From: Amycolatopsis cihanbeyliensis | Lineage (GTDB): Bacteria > Actinomycetota > Actinomycetes > Mycobacteriales > Pseudonocardiaceae | DNA length: 64,000 nucleotides | Assembly: GCF_006715045.1 (NCBI RefSeq) | Contig: NZ_VFML01000002.1 | Coordinates: 868,001-932,000 of the forward strand | Reading direction: 5' to 3' | Shown: positions 44,037-53,672 of the stretch, one piece after another | Layout: the number at the start of each line of letters is the position of its first letter | Position numbering within the stretch: position 1 is the first letter of the stretch | Translations under genes and position numbers: made by a program | The notes under the pieces: model-generated | Databases searched by the model: none | Told to the model about the DNA's origin: nothing | The model's input: only the letters and a program-made list of their open reading frames with translations

Positions 44037-44729
44037 ATGTCCGACACTGACGTCATGGAGTTCACTCGACGTATTTTCTTCAGCGGCGCGATGGCGGCAC
44101 CCCTGCTCGGTCAACTCGGCGGCGGCGCCGCCACCGCCGCGGAAGGGACCGAGGCGGGCACGGCATTCGCCCTGATCGACGGGCTGAGCGAGCTGCGGCT
44201 GACCACGCTGGCCCTGGAGCGGCTGCGCGAGGAAGGCATCGAAGTGCAGGCCGTGGCCCCCGCGAGCGAGATCCTCGGCGCGGACGGCAGCACGGTCGAG
44301 GGGGTCACGATGCCGCCGGAGTACGGGCGGGTCGTGATCGACCTTTCCGGCCAGCCCACCGACGGTCGGGGCCGGGTGCGCGGCGGGGTCAGGCTGCGCA
44401 GCGAGCAGACCAGTATGGAGATCACCGAAGTTCGCGGAGACCTTTCGGACGGCCGGATATTCGCCTTCCTCAAGGTGAACGAGGACTGGGTCGGAGAGGT
44501 ACCGCTGTACGCGACGGATCCCGCGGCGGTCAGGCTGGACCTGCGGCCCGGGGCACCCACGAAGCCCACCACGCTCCGGGGAAGCGACGTACCGATCACG
44601 CCGACCGAGGAGGGACTGGCGGCCTTCGAGGACGCGTTCGGCACCTCGCTGTTCACCGCGACCGATGTGGTGCTGCGCGGTTCCGGGGAGGCCGGCGCCT
44701 GGCCGGTGCCATCCTGGCCCGACAACTAG
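44037..44729 (+). CDS. Tat-exported protein of unknown function
   Basis: 230 residues. A twin-arginine signal (FTRRIFFSGAMAAPLLGQLGGGAATAA, cut at about 35) precedes a beta-rich domain. The closing stretch TEEGLAAFEDAFGTSLFTATDVVLRGSGE resembles ends of HtaA-like or other secreted beta-domains in actinomycetes, but the match is weak. No catalytic motif is seen. It converges with the PKS gene, ending 9 bp from the PKS stop, and shares a very short divergent promoter region with the ALDH gene. ATG 44055 is an alternative start. Confidence 0.6.
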   Translation: MSDTDVMEFTRRIFFSGAMAAPLLGQLGGGAATAAEGTEAGTAFALIDGLSELRLTTLALERLREEGIEVQAVAPASEILGADGSTVEGVTMPPEYGRVVIDLSGQPTDGRGRVRGGVRLRSEQTSMEITEVRGDLSDGRIFAFLKVNEDWVGEVPLYATDPAAVRLDLRPGAPTKPTTLRGSDVPITPTEEGLAAFEDAFGTSLFTATDVVLRGSGEAGAWPVPSWPDN

Positions 44730-44737
44730 GTTCCCCA

Positions 44738-47700
44738 TCACGAGCTGCGCAGTTCCTCGGGCAGGTCCGAGGATGAGGCCGACTGCAGCCACTTCACCAG
44801 TGCGCGGGACAGTTCGGAGATATCTCCGCTGGACAGTACCCGCATGATCGGCAACTCGGTGCCGACCCGCCGCCGCATCTTGCTCACCAGCTCGGCGGCC
44901 ATCAGCGAGTCCACACCGAGCTGGTCCAGCGGCCGGGTCCGATCGACACGTTCGGGCGCGATCCCGAGCGAGTCGGCCACCATCCACACGATCGTGTCCT
45001 CCAGTTTCGGGACGGCCTCTTCCAGCGGTAACCTCCGCAGTTCCGCCAGCAGGTCCGCGACGTCGGTCAGGTCCTCCTCCGCGCCGGTGAGCTCGCCGAG
45101 GCGCGGGGTGGTCAGGTGCGGGAACAGGCGCAGCAAAGCCGAATAGCGACGCATGACGATGGCGACCGCACCATCCCTGCCGATCAGTTCGTCGATCGCG
45201 GTGAAGACCTCCTCCTGGCCGATGAAGCCGAGGCCGGCCCGTTCGAGCAGCTTGGTGGTGGCCTCGCTACGCGCCACGTAGCCGACCTCGCGGATCGGGC
45301 CGAGGGCCACCGCCGTCGCGGGCAGGCCACGACGCCCGCGGTCGCGGCACAACGCTTCCAGCGCGAGGTTGCCCGCGCAGTAGTTGGCCTGTCCCGCGTT
45401 GCCGACCAGGGCCGAGGCCGAGGAGTACAGCAGGAACAAGTCGAGCTCGCGGCCCTCGGTGAGCCGGTCCAGGATCATCGCCCCCGCCATCTTGGGTTCG
45501 AGGGCTACCCGGAACCGTTCCGGGGTGAGGTCCTTCGAGTTCCCGTCGTCGAGCGCCATCGCGGCATGCACTACGCCGCGCAACGGCTTGCCGGTACCGT
45601 CGATGGACTCGATCGTGGCGCGCATCGCGTCCACGTCGGTGACATCGACGGCGTAGGGAGTGGCGGTCACCCCACGGGCGGCGAGCCCTTCCAGGATCGC
45701 CGCCGCCTCCGCGGTGCCCGCGCCGCGACGCCCCAGCAGTGCGAGGTGCCGGGCACCGCGCTCGGCGAGCCAGCTCGCGGTGGCCCCGCCCAGCCCGCTG
45801 AGTCCGCCGGTCACCAGGTAGGTCGCCGCGGGATCCAGGCGCAGCGGACGGGGGCGCCGCTCCACCGGAGGGGGCTCCTCGAAGGTGATCACCACCTTGC
45901 CGATATGCCGGGAGTGCTGCACGGTGCGGAAGGCCTCGGCGATCCGGGCCGCGGGAAAGGCCCGATACGGCAACGGCCGATAGACGCCGTCGCGCACCCG
46001 ATCGAGCATCTCCCGATACTGCCGGGCGAGCGCCCGCGGCCGGTGCCGGGCGAGTTGGTCGATGTCGACCCCGAAGAAGCTGACATTGTTCCGGAACGGC
46101 AGCAACGAGACGTTCTGGTCCAGGTAGATGTCCCGCTTGCCGAGCTCGACGAAGCGGCCACCGGGGCGCAACAGCTCCAGGCTGCGTGTGATGGCTTCCC
46201 CGGCCAGCGAGTTCAGTACGACGTCCACGCCATGCCCGCCGGCGGCCTCCCTGATGCGCTCGGCGAAGTCGAGGCCACGTGAGTCGTACACCTGCTCCAC
46301 CCCGAGCAGCCGGAGGAAGTCCCGTTTCTCCTCGGTACCCGCGGTGGCGATCACGGTGGCTCCCGCGTCCCGTGCGCACCGCAGGGCGGCCAGGCCGACC
46401 GCGCCGGCAGCGCCGTGCACCAGCACCGTCTCCCCCGGCTCGAGCTGGGCGAGCTGGCGCAGCCCGTAGTGCACGGTGAGATACGCGACCGGCATGGTGA
46501 CGGCTTCGGCGTAGTCCAGATCGCCCGGCAGATGCCCCACCACGCTCGCGTCCGCCAGCACGTGCGAGGCGAAGGCGTTCGGCACGAACGCCAGTACCCG
46601 ATCACCCGGGCGGAACGCGGTCACCTCCGCGCCGACCGCGGCGATGATCCCGGAACACTCGAAACCGAGGTCCGCTCCCAGCATCCCGCCGGCGACCATC
46701 CACTCCGGCAGCATCCCCACCGCGAGCAAGGTGTCCCGGTAGTTGATCGCGGCCGCCCGTACCGACACCACGACCTGATGCGGCCCCGGTTCCGGAGCGT
46801 CCACCTGGGTCCAGGCCAGCCGGTAGTCGGGGCCACGATCCCGCAACCGCAGGCGATACCCCTCAGCCGAGCCGGCCGGCGCCGCGTGCTCGACCAGCCG
46901 GGGGACGAACCGGCCATGCGCGGTCAGGATGATCTCGTCGTCGGGATCGGGATCGAGCAACTCCGCGGTCAGCCGGTCGGCCTCCCCCTCGCCCCTCGGC
47001 ATGCAGACCCTGCGCACGGTCAGTCGTGGATACTCGCTGGCCAGCACCCTGGTCGCGCCCCAGAACGCGGCATCCACCGGCCGCGAGAGTTCCGCGGGTG
47101 GTCCGACCGTGTCCGCGGACCGGCTGACCACCCACAGCCCGGCGGAGGAGTCCACCGCCAACTCGTTGCAGGCCTCGGCGACGGCGCAGGCCACCTGGAA
47201 CCGGTAGGTGGTCACCGCCGCGGCCGACCCGTTCTCCGCCACCGACTCGCCCAGCAGGAAGACCACCCGCACATCCGGGTCCTGCCCGAACAGCGCGAGC
47301 CACCGCTCGGGATCGGTTGCCGGCTCGGCCATGCGGGCCGTGGCACCGGTGGTGTTCAGCCGTTCCACCAGCCGCCGGCCGAGGTCTCGATCAGCCGGAT
47401 CATCCACCAGCAGGAACCAGCTGCCGCCGCGGCGGGGCGGTTCGATGACGGACGCGGCCGGATCGGCCCTTTCCGCGACGATGATCGAGACGCGATCACC
47501 GGGCGGCTGCGCGCAGGCCGTGTCGGACACCGCACGGAAACCGGTGGTGCGCAGCAACTCCGTCCACTGATCCACGGGTAGCAGCGGCGAGTTCGGCCGC
47601 AGGTCGCGGTCCTCGGTGACCCAGAACTGCTCGAACAGCCCGAACGGCAGGCACAGCAGGTCGACATCGTGCGGTTCCACCAGCACCAACCGACCACCGG

Positions 47701-50700
47701 CGCCGAGCAGCCTGGCGAGTCCAGGCAACGTGCGGCGGAGATCTTTCGCCACGTGCACCGCGAGCCCGGCCAGGATCAGGTCGAACTCCCCGTCCACGAA
47801 CCCCTGCTCGGTGGGGTCCTGATCGAGGTCGAACCGGTGGTACTCCACGAAGTCGTAGGCAGCGAACCGGCTTGCGGCCGGAGCGAGGAACAGCTCGGTG
47901 ATGTCGGTGCAGACATACCGGGTCCGGTCCCGGGGAAGTTCCGGGAGTACCGCGGCGGTCAGGCCCCCGGTGCCGGCCCCGATCTCCAGCACGCGCAATG
48001 GCCTGCTGGAGGGCCAGTTCCGCACCATCGCCCGGACGATCTCGACGGCGCCCTTGTTGAACGGCCGGAGGGTGGGCGCGATGTCGTAGAAATGGGTGAT
48101 GGTGTCGGCGCCGCTGTCGGGGAAGACCAACTCGATCGGATCGACCTGGCCGGTCAGCACACCGACGAGGTGCCTGCCCGCGCGGGCGACCAGGGTCAGG
48201 TGGGTGGCGGCCTCCGGGTAGTCCCACACCAGGTCGCCGAACAACCGCTCCGGCTCGGCCCGGCCGGCCAGTCGCCACCGGGTGCTCCCGTGCAACTCAC
48301 CGAGCCACCCCAGGTGCCCGTGGTCGTGGGCGAGCACGCTCAGCCGGTCCAGCAGCCGGCCGTACCCGGGCCGCACCCCGGCACCGAGCAGATCCTCGGT
48401 GAAGAAGACCGTGGCACCGCCGAGCAGCTCGGCGAACGCCCGCGCGGCGAACGCGGCGGTCATCGCCTTCACCCCGGGCAGGTAGCAGACCACGTCCTCG
48501 GCCCGCGTGCGGCCGAACTCACCGATCGACTCCCTGGCGGCCGCCACCACCGGGCCCGAGCCGAACTCGACAGCGGGAAGCGGGCCGGGCCGTGGTGCGG
48601 CCCGGGGCTCCACGGTCCTCCTTGCCGGGGGCTCGGTGGCCTCGGACGGCACCCGCATCAACCGGCAGTCGCTCAACTCGACCAGGATCGTTCCGGCCTC
48701 GTCGGTGATGGTGGCGTCCAGCGCGAGCTCGTACTCCGAGCCGCGCCGCGCCACCAGCAGGATGGCCCCGGTCGCGGTGGGTGGCAACCAGCGGCGGACG
48801 CGGCCGATCGCCACCGGGAGGAAGGTCCGCCAGCGACCGAGCGCCCGGCCGAGCGGGATCGCGGCCTGCAAGGCGGCATCCAGCCACGCGGGGTGGGTTT
48901 CGTACTCGTCGAGGTCGAGATGCCGGCAGTCGTACCGGGCGAGCACCGTGCCGTGGGTGGCCCACGCCTCGGTCAGCACCTGGAAGGCGGACCCGTAGTC
49001 GACGCCGAGCCGCCGCGCGTCGGCATAGTGCCCCGCCGCGTCCACGTGCTGCCCCTCGGCCGCGATCCCGCGGCGCAGCTCGGCGAGGTCGAGCGCGGCC
49101 GGTGCCGAACCCAGCAGCGTGCGCACCCGGGTACGGGCGTGGTTCTGCCACGGGTGCTTGCCGGTCGCCCGGCTGGAGATCCGGAACACCCCGTCCTCCT
49201 CGGACAGTGCGGCACGCAGCCGCGGGGCCGGCGCGTCCTCCTCGGGAAGCGCGAGTGGCCGGAGGATGTGCAGCTCGCCCAGTTCGACCGGCGCCTCGTG
49301 CACCCGGCGACCGGCCGCGAGCGCCATCTCCACGTATCCGGCAGCGGGTAGGATGGCCGCACCGTCCACCTGGTGATCGGTCAACCAGGGCAGGGCGGCA
49401 GAATCCACAGTGGACTCCCAGGTCGGCTCGGGGACGGCGGCCCGGTCGCCGAGCAGCGGGTGATCCACCGGCCCGGGGACCCCCGCCCACCAGTACTGGT
49501 CGCCGTGCCAGTGGGGTTCGCGCCGCCAGGGATACGGCGGCAGGTCGACCACCCTGCCCCGAACCGGGAAGTACCGTTCACACCCGGCCGGAGGGCCGGC
49601 GGCGAGTACCGATTCCACGGCACCACGCACGCACTCCCGCCCGCCGACATCGCGCCGCAGGGTGCCGATGGTCGCGATCGGACCGGCGGACTCCGCCCGG
49701 CGCAGGTAGGGCAGCAGGACCGGATGCGGCCCGATCTCCACCAGGGTGTCGCAGCCCGACTCGAGCAGTTCCGCGGTGGCCTCGGCGAACCGGACCGGCT
49801 CCCGAACGTTGCGCCACCAGTACGACGCGTCCAGCTCGGTGCCGTTCACCGGACCGCCGGTGACGGTGGAGACCAGCAGGATCTCCGCGGGTTTGGGGTG
49901 CAGCCCGGTCAACCGCTCGAGTAACGGGCGGCGGATGGGGTCCATGATCCCGCTGTGGAAGGCGTAGTCGAGGCCGAGCGGTTGGCAGAACACATCCCGC
50001 TCGGCGAGCCGGGCGACCAGCTCCCGCACCGCCGAGGGCGGGCCGGCCACGGTGACGTCCCGGCCGCTGTTCACGGCGGCGAGTTCGAGGTCCCCGGTGA
50101 GCAGCGGTTCGATCTCGGCGCGGCCGAGTGCCACGGCCGCCATCCTGCCGAGCCCGGCCGTCGCCGCCTGCTCCTGGCTGCGCACGAGTACCACCTCGAG
50201 CGCCTGCTCCAGATCCAGTACCCCGGCGAGGTAGGCCGCGGTGATTTCCCCGACGCTGTGCCCGTACACCGCGTCCGGCCGGATCCCGTGCTGTGCCAGC
50301 AGTTCCACGATCGCCACCTGCACGGCGAACAGCGCTGGCTGGGCGATCTCGGTGTCGTCCATTCCGGACCCACCAGCGGGGGCCGTATCCACCTCGAACT
50401 CGTCCAGCAGGGACCAGCCCGCCTTCGGGGCGAACACCGCGTCCACCCGTTGCACCGCCCGGCGGAACACCGGTTCGGCCTCGATCAGGTCCGCGCCCAT
50501 CCGGGGCCACTGGGACCCGTTGCCGCTGAAGGCGAACGCGATGCGGCCGTGCGGCACCGCCTGCTGCTGGTACTGGCGCCACGGTGCGTTCTCGTCCAGC
50601 ATCCGTTCCGCGGCCACGGCCGACGTATCGGCGAGGAACACCGCACGGTGCGGGTGCCGGCTACGGCGCAGGCAACTGGTATAGGCCAGATCGTAGTGCG

Positions 50701-52120
50701 AATCCGGCCCGGCTTCGGCGAGCCGGGCGCCGAACCGCCGAACCGCCGCGCCGAGCGCGTCGGCCGAGCGGGCGGACACCGTGATCGGGAGCGGCGCCGC
50801 CGGCCGGTCGGCACGGGGTTCCCGCTCGGCAGCCGGGGCGAGTACGACGTGGGTGTTGGTGCCGCCGAAGCCGAAGGAGTTCACGCCGACCAGGGACCCC
50901 GCTCCCGGTTCGAGCGCGCGCCGGTGCAGCACCGGGTCGATCCCCAGTTCGGCGAAGTCGATCTCCGTGCTGAGCGGGTCGGAGGCCGGCGCGGGCGGGA
51001 TGGTGCGGTACCGCAGTACCAGCAGGGCCTTCAGCAGGCCCGCCATCCCGGAAGCCGGTTCGAGATGCCCGAGATTTCCCTTGATCGAACCGATCGGCAA
51101 CGGCGTCTCAGCCGCCCGGCCGGTGGCCAGCGCGCCGCCGATCGCCTGGCACTCGATCGGGTCGCCGATCGGTGTCCCGGTACCGTGCGCCTCCAGGTAG
51201 GCCAGGTCGGCGGGCTCGAGCTCGGCGCGGGCGTAGACCTCGCGTAGCAACGCTTCCTGCGTCTCGGCACTGGGCAACACCAGCCCGGCCGTCCGGCCGT
51301 CGCTGTTGGTCCCGCTGGCCACGATCACGCCGTGGATGCGGTCACCGTCAGCCACCGCGTCGGTCAGTCGCTTGAGCACGACCACGCCGCCGCCCTCGGC
51401 TCGCACGTACCCGTCCGCCTTCGCGGAGAACGGCCGGCAGCGCCCGGAGGGAGACAGGATGGTCGCCTTGGCGAATCCGATGTAGATGTAGGGGTTGAGC
51501 AGCACGTTGACGCCCGCGGCCAGGGCGAGCCCACCCTCGCCGTGGCGCAGGTACTGGCAGGCGAGGTGTACCGCGTTCAGCGAGGACGCGCAGGCGGTGT
51601 CCACCTTGACGCTCGGCCCGTGCAGGTCGAGCGCGTAGGAGATCCGGTTGGCCGTGTTCGACAGCGCCATCCCGGAGTTGGTGTAGGGATCGATGGTCTC
51701 CGGGCTGGAGGTCTGCATGCCGCCGTAGTCGGGCGAGGACGCGCCGACGAAGACTCCGGTGTCCGAACCGGCGACCGCCTCCCGCGGCAGTCCGGCGTCG
51801 TCGCAGGCCTCGACCGCCATCTCCAGCAGCAGCCGCTGTTGCGGGTCGATCCGGCTCGCCTCCCGCGGGCTGATCCCGAAGTACTCCGCGTCGAAACCGG
51901 CGATGTCGTCAAGGAAACCCCCGGCGAAGGTGTAGGACTTCGCCGGGCGAACCGGATTCGCGTCCTGGAACCGCCGGGTGTCGAACCGGTCCGGTGGCGG
52001 ATCGCCGACCAGCTCACGCCCCTCCGACAGCGCGGCCCACAGCTCGTCCACAGTGGTTATGCCGCCCGGAAGACGGCAGGAGAGGCCGACAACCGCGATG
52101 CGATCCACCATGGTGCGCAT
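44738..52120 (-). CDS. Type I polyketide synthase, highly-reducing iterative-type architecture
   Basis: 2460 residues, all domains look active. KS 5-430 (Cys177 in DTACASS, His312, His352); AT 525-850 (Ser622 in GHSVGE; YAFHSG specificity segment); DH 885-1155 (His916 in HQVDGAAILP, Asp1081); C-methyltransferase 1290-1545 (VLEIGAGTGG at 1377-1386); a structural KR half 1565-1745; ER 1775-2080 (HGAAGAVGL at 1902-1910); KR 2098-2330 (TGGLSGLGG, Tyr2247); ACP 2370-2445 (Ser2405 in GVDSL). No thioesterase. The order equals that of fungal highly-reducing synthases, so a methyl-branched, largely reduced chain made iteratively is likely. ATG 52111 is an alternative start. Confidence 0.9.
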   Translation of the reverse strand: MRTMVDRIAVVGLSCRLPGGITTVDELWAALSEGRELVGDPPPDRFDTRRFQDANPVRPAKSYTFAGGFLDDIAGFDAEYFGISPREASRIDPQQRLLLEMAVEACDDAGLPREAVAGSDTGVFVGASSPDYGGMQTSSPETIDPYTNSGMALSNTANRISYALDLHGPSVKVDTACASSLNAVHLACQYLRHGEGGLALAAGVNVLLNPYIYIGFAKATILSPSGRCRPFSAKADGYVRAEGGGVVVLKRLTDAVADGDRIHGVIVASGTNSDGRTAGLVLPSAETQEALLREVYARAELEPADLAYLEAHGTGTPIGDPIECQAIGGALATGRAAETPLPIGSIKGNLGHLEPASGMAGLLKALLVLRYRTIPPAPASDPLSTEIDFAELGIDPVLHRRALEPGAGSLVGVNSFGFGGTNTHVVLAPAAEREPRADRPAAPLPITVSARSADALGAAVRRFGARLAEAGPDSHYDLAYTSCLRRSRHPHRAVFLADTSAVAAERMLDENAPWRQYQQQAVPHGRIAFAFSGNGSQWPRMGADLIEAEPVFRRAVQRVDAVFAPKAGWSLLDEFEVDTAPAGGSGMDDTEIAQPALFAVQVAIVELLAQHGIRPDAVYGHSVGEITAAYLAGVLDLEQALEVVLVRSQEQAATAGLGRMAAVALGRAEIEPLLTGDLELAAVNSGRDVTVAGPPSAVRELVARLAERDVFCQPLGLDYAFHSGIMDPIRRPLLERLTGLHPKPAEILLVSTVTGGPVNGTELDASYWWRNVREPVRFAEATAELLESGCDTLVEIGPHPVLLPYLRRAESAGPIATIGTLRRDVGGRECVRGAVESVLAAGPPAGCERYFPVRGRVVDLPPYPWRREPHWHGDQYWWAGVPGPVDHPLLGDRAAVPEPTWESTVDSAALPWLTDHQVDGAAILPAAGYVEMALAAGRRVHEAPVELGELHILRPLALPEEDAPAPRLRAALSEEDGVFRISSRATGKHPWQNHARTRVRTLLGSAPAALDLAELRRGIAAEGQHVDAAGHYADARRLGVDYGSAFQVLTEAWATHGTVLARYDCRHLDLDEYETHPAWLDAALQAAIPLGRALGRWRTFLPVAIGRVRRWLPPTATGAILLVARRGSEYELALDATITDEAGTILVELSDCRLMRVPSEATEPPARRTVEPRAAPRPGPLPAVEFGSGPVVAAARESIGEFGRTRAEDVVCYLPGVKAMTAAFAARAFAELLGGATVFFTEDLLGAGVRPGYGRLLDRLSVLAHDHGHLGWLGELHGSTRWRLAGRAEPERLFGDLVWDYPEAATHLTLVARAGRHLVGVLTGQVDPIELVFPDSGADTITHFYDIAPTLRPFNKGAVEIVRAMVRNWPSSRPLRVLEIGAGTGGLTAAVLPELPRDRTRYVCTDITELFLAPAASRFAAYDFVEYHRFDLDQDPTEQGFVDGEFDLILAGLAVHVAKDLRRTLPGLARLLGAGGRLVLVEPHDVDLLCLPFGLFEQFWVTEDRDLRPNSPLLPVDQWTELLRTTGFRAVSDTACAQPPGDRVSIIVAERADPAASVIEPPRRGGSWFLLVDDPADRDLGRRLVERLNTTGATARMAEPATDPERWLALFGQDPDVRVVFLLGESVAENGSAAAVTTYRFQVACAVAEACNELAVDSSAGLWVVSRSADTVGPPAELSRPVDAAFWGATRVLASEYPRLTVRRVCMPRGEGEADRLTAELLDPDPDDEIILTAHGRFVPRLVEHAAPAGSAEGYRLRLRDRGPDYRLAWTQVDAPEPGPHQVVVSVRAAAINYRDTLLAVGMLPEWMVAGGMLGADLGFECSGIIAAVGAEVTAFRPGDRVLAFVPNAFASHVLADASVVGHLPGDLDYAEAVTMPVAYLTVHYGLRQLAQLEPGETVLVHGAAGAVGLAALRCARDAGATVIATAGTEEKRDFLRLLGVEQVYDSRGLDFAERIREAAGGHGVDVVLNSLAGEAITRSLELLRPGGRFVELGKRDIYLDQNVSLLPFRNNVSFFGVDIDQLARHRPRALARQYREMLDRVRDGVYRPLPYRAFPAARIAEAFRTVQHSRHIGKVVITFEEPPPVERRPRPLRLDPAATYLVTGGLSGLGGATASWLAERGARHLALLGRRGAGTAEAAAILEGLAARGVTATPYAVDVTDVDAMRATIESIDGTGKPLRGVVHAAMALDDGNSKDLTPERFRVALEPKMAGAMILDRLTEGRELDLFLLYSSASALVGNAGQANYCAGNLALEALCRDRGRRGLPATAVALGPIREVGYVARSEATTKLLERAGLGFIGQEEVFTAIDELIGRDGAVAIVMRRYSALLRLFPHLTTPRLGELTGAEEDLTDVADLLAELRRLPLEEAVPKLEDTIVWMVADSLGIAPERVDRTRPLDQLGVDSLMAAELVSKMRRRVGTELPIMRVLSSGDISELSRALVKWLQSASSSDLPEELRSS

Positions 52121-52197
52121 GCTGCCGCACCGCCGCGAGGTTCAGCAGCAACCAACCCCGAGGTTCACTCGGCAGTGCCGCAGCACCCCTCCACGGT

Positions 52198-52260
52198 GTG
52201 TTTGCCCGCCACATCCGCGCGTTGGCCGCTCACGTTCACGCGTTGGCCGTTCCGGTACGG
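52198..52260 (+). repeat. 21-bp tandem repeat, three units
   Basis: Units at 52198, 52219 and 52240 (GTGTTTGCCCGCCACATCCGC, then GCGTTGGCCGCTCACGTTCAC, then a diverged one). Same unit length, core (GTTTGCC or GTTGGCC) and strand as the array at 42249-42353. It lies between the PKS start and the anti-sigma-like gene. Confidence 0.75.
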
Positions 52261-52315
52261 CCGCCCGCGGGTGACCACGACGTGCCGGGCCACCCGCGGG
52301 GCACGCTCCGCGGTG

Positions 52316-52981
52316 TCAGCCGGTCCCGCTGCCCAGCCGCCGCTCGCTGTCACTCGAGACATCGCCGCCATGCGAGACGCCACCCTCACCGGCGGGCGCC
52401 GGCGGCAGCACCTCGTCCCTGTCCACCGGTTCACACGGCGGCACCGGAACGGTGGCCGTGGCGAGCTGGATCCCCGTCACGTCCCGGTTGCCCGCGGTGC
52501 TGAGCACCAGCGCCCGGTCACCACGGAAGTCCGCGGGCCGCAGGGTGAAGACCGCCGAGTTCCCCTCCACCCGCAGTGCCGTCGCCCCGCCCATGTCGGG
52601 GCCGGTGTCCGGGAACCGCGGTTGCCTGCACATCTTGCCCTCCGGCAGGTAGTCGATCACCGCGTTGATGCCGTGCTCACCCAGCTCGGCCTCGAGCTCC
52701 TCGGCGTCGCGCAGGTCGTTGATCTCCACCCGCACGGTGCCGTCCTGCTCCTTCTCCACGGCGAACGCGGCGCTACCCCCGCCGAGGGCGAGCGGAAGCA
52801 CGACCGCGCCCGCGGCACCACAGGCGGCCACGCCGGATGCGATCGCCACCCGTGGCCCGCGCCGGGCCGGAGCGGCGCCGGCGGCTTCCGGGACCTCGGC
52901 GGCGCGTTCGGCGACAACCTGCTTCAGGGATACCAGCAGCCGGTCCTCGAACCGGTCGCGCGGCTGGTGACTGGTGTTCAT
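52316..52981 (-). CDS. Membrane partner of ECF sigma factor
   Basis: 221 residues. A short cytoplasmic head (1-42), one membrane helix (about 45-72, ASGVAACGAAGAVVLPLALGGG), then an extracytoplasmic domain with DGTVRVEINDLRDAEELEAELGEHGINAVIDYLPEGK. The start overlaps the sigma gene stop (ATGA), the usual layout for anti-sigma factors, but there is no zinc-binding HxxxCxxC motif. Probably an atypical anti-sigma factor or sigma-linked sensor. Confidence 0.7.
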   Translation of the reverse strand: MNTSHQPRDRFEDRLLVSLKQVVAERAAEVPEAAGAAPARRGPRVAIASGVAACGAAGAVVLPLALGGGSAAFAVEKEQDGTVRVEINDLRDAEELEAELGEHGINAVIDYLPEGKMCRQPRFPDTGPDMGGATALRVEGNSAVFTLRPADFRGDRALVLSTAGNRDVTGIQLATATVPVPPCEPVDRDEVLPPAPAGEGGVSHGGDVSSDSERRLGSGTG

Positions 52982-53568
52982 GGCAGTACCTCCACGGGTG
53001 GGGCGACCTCGCCGGTCGCGTCTGGCATGAGGTGGTGCTGTAGCCGTCGCCGCGCCCGGTGCAGCCGCACCCGGGCCGCGGTCGGCCGGATCCCCAATGA
53101 CCGCCCGGCTTCCTGGACGGTGAGTCCGTCAAGGGCAACCAGTTCGAGCACGGCACGCTCGCCGCCGGACAGCTCGTCCATGGCCCGGTACAGCCGCCTG
53201 GACCGGGTTTCGGCCTCGATCCGTTCCTCGATCATGGCGACGTCGTCACGGTCGACGAGCGCGCGCCCGGCGACCCTGCTCTCGGCACGTAGCCCGCGGG
53301 CGTTCCGTCGCCGCTCGGCCGCGAGCACGTTGCGCGCCACGCCGAACAGCCAGCCCGTGGGACCACCGCGCGCGGCGCGGTAGGTGTGTGCCGACTCGAT
53401 GGCCGCGAGGAACACGTCCGCGGCCAGGTCCGCGGCGCGCATCGGGTCACCGACCCTGCGCGCGATGAACCGCTGGATCAGGTCCACGTGCTCGCGGTAG
53501 AAGGCCTCGAACGCCGCCGGGTCGCGCCCGATCCTCGCTACGTCCTGCTCCTGCGCTGCTCCGGTCAT
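52978..53568 (-). CDS. ECF-type RNA polymerase sigma factor
   Basis: 196 residues. Sigma region 2 at about 20-90 (AFEAFYREHVDLIQRFIARRVGD, AADLAADVFLAAIESA, GWLFGVARNVL) and region 4 at about 130-180 (LSGGERAVLELVALDGLTVQEAGRSLGI, ARVRLHRARRRL). It directs polymerase to promoters not identifiable here. Coupled to the membrane partner gene downstream. It lies inside the insert between the GH57 and GT4 genes and could control the PKS gene next to it. Confidence 0.85.
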   Translation of the reverse strand: MTGAAQEQDVARIGRDPAAFEAFYREHVDLIQRFIARRVGDPMRAADLAADVFLAAIESAHTYRAARGGPTGWLFGVARNVLAAERRRNARGLRAESRVAGRALVDRDDVAMIEERIEAETRSRRLYRAMDELSGGERAVLELVALDGLTVQEAGRSLGIRPTAARVRLHRARRRLQHHLMPDATGEVAPPVEVLP

Positions 53569-53672
53569 TCGCTCACCTGTCTCACCGTCGCTCCCGCGTA
53601 CGTCGTGGTTGTGCTTTCCTGCACACTTGGTCCGTACGCCCGGCCGCGTTACCGGCGTCGCAGGTGCCGCAC

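Noticed and set aside
44738..52120. PKS considered as enediyne or mycocerosate synthase
   Set aside because: Enediyne synthases lack ER and have a different order and partner genes; mycocerosate synthase lacks the methyltransferase domain.
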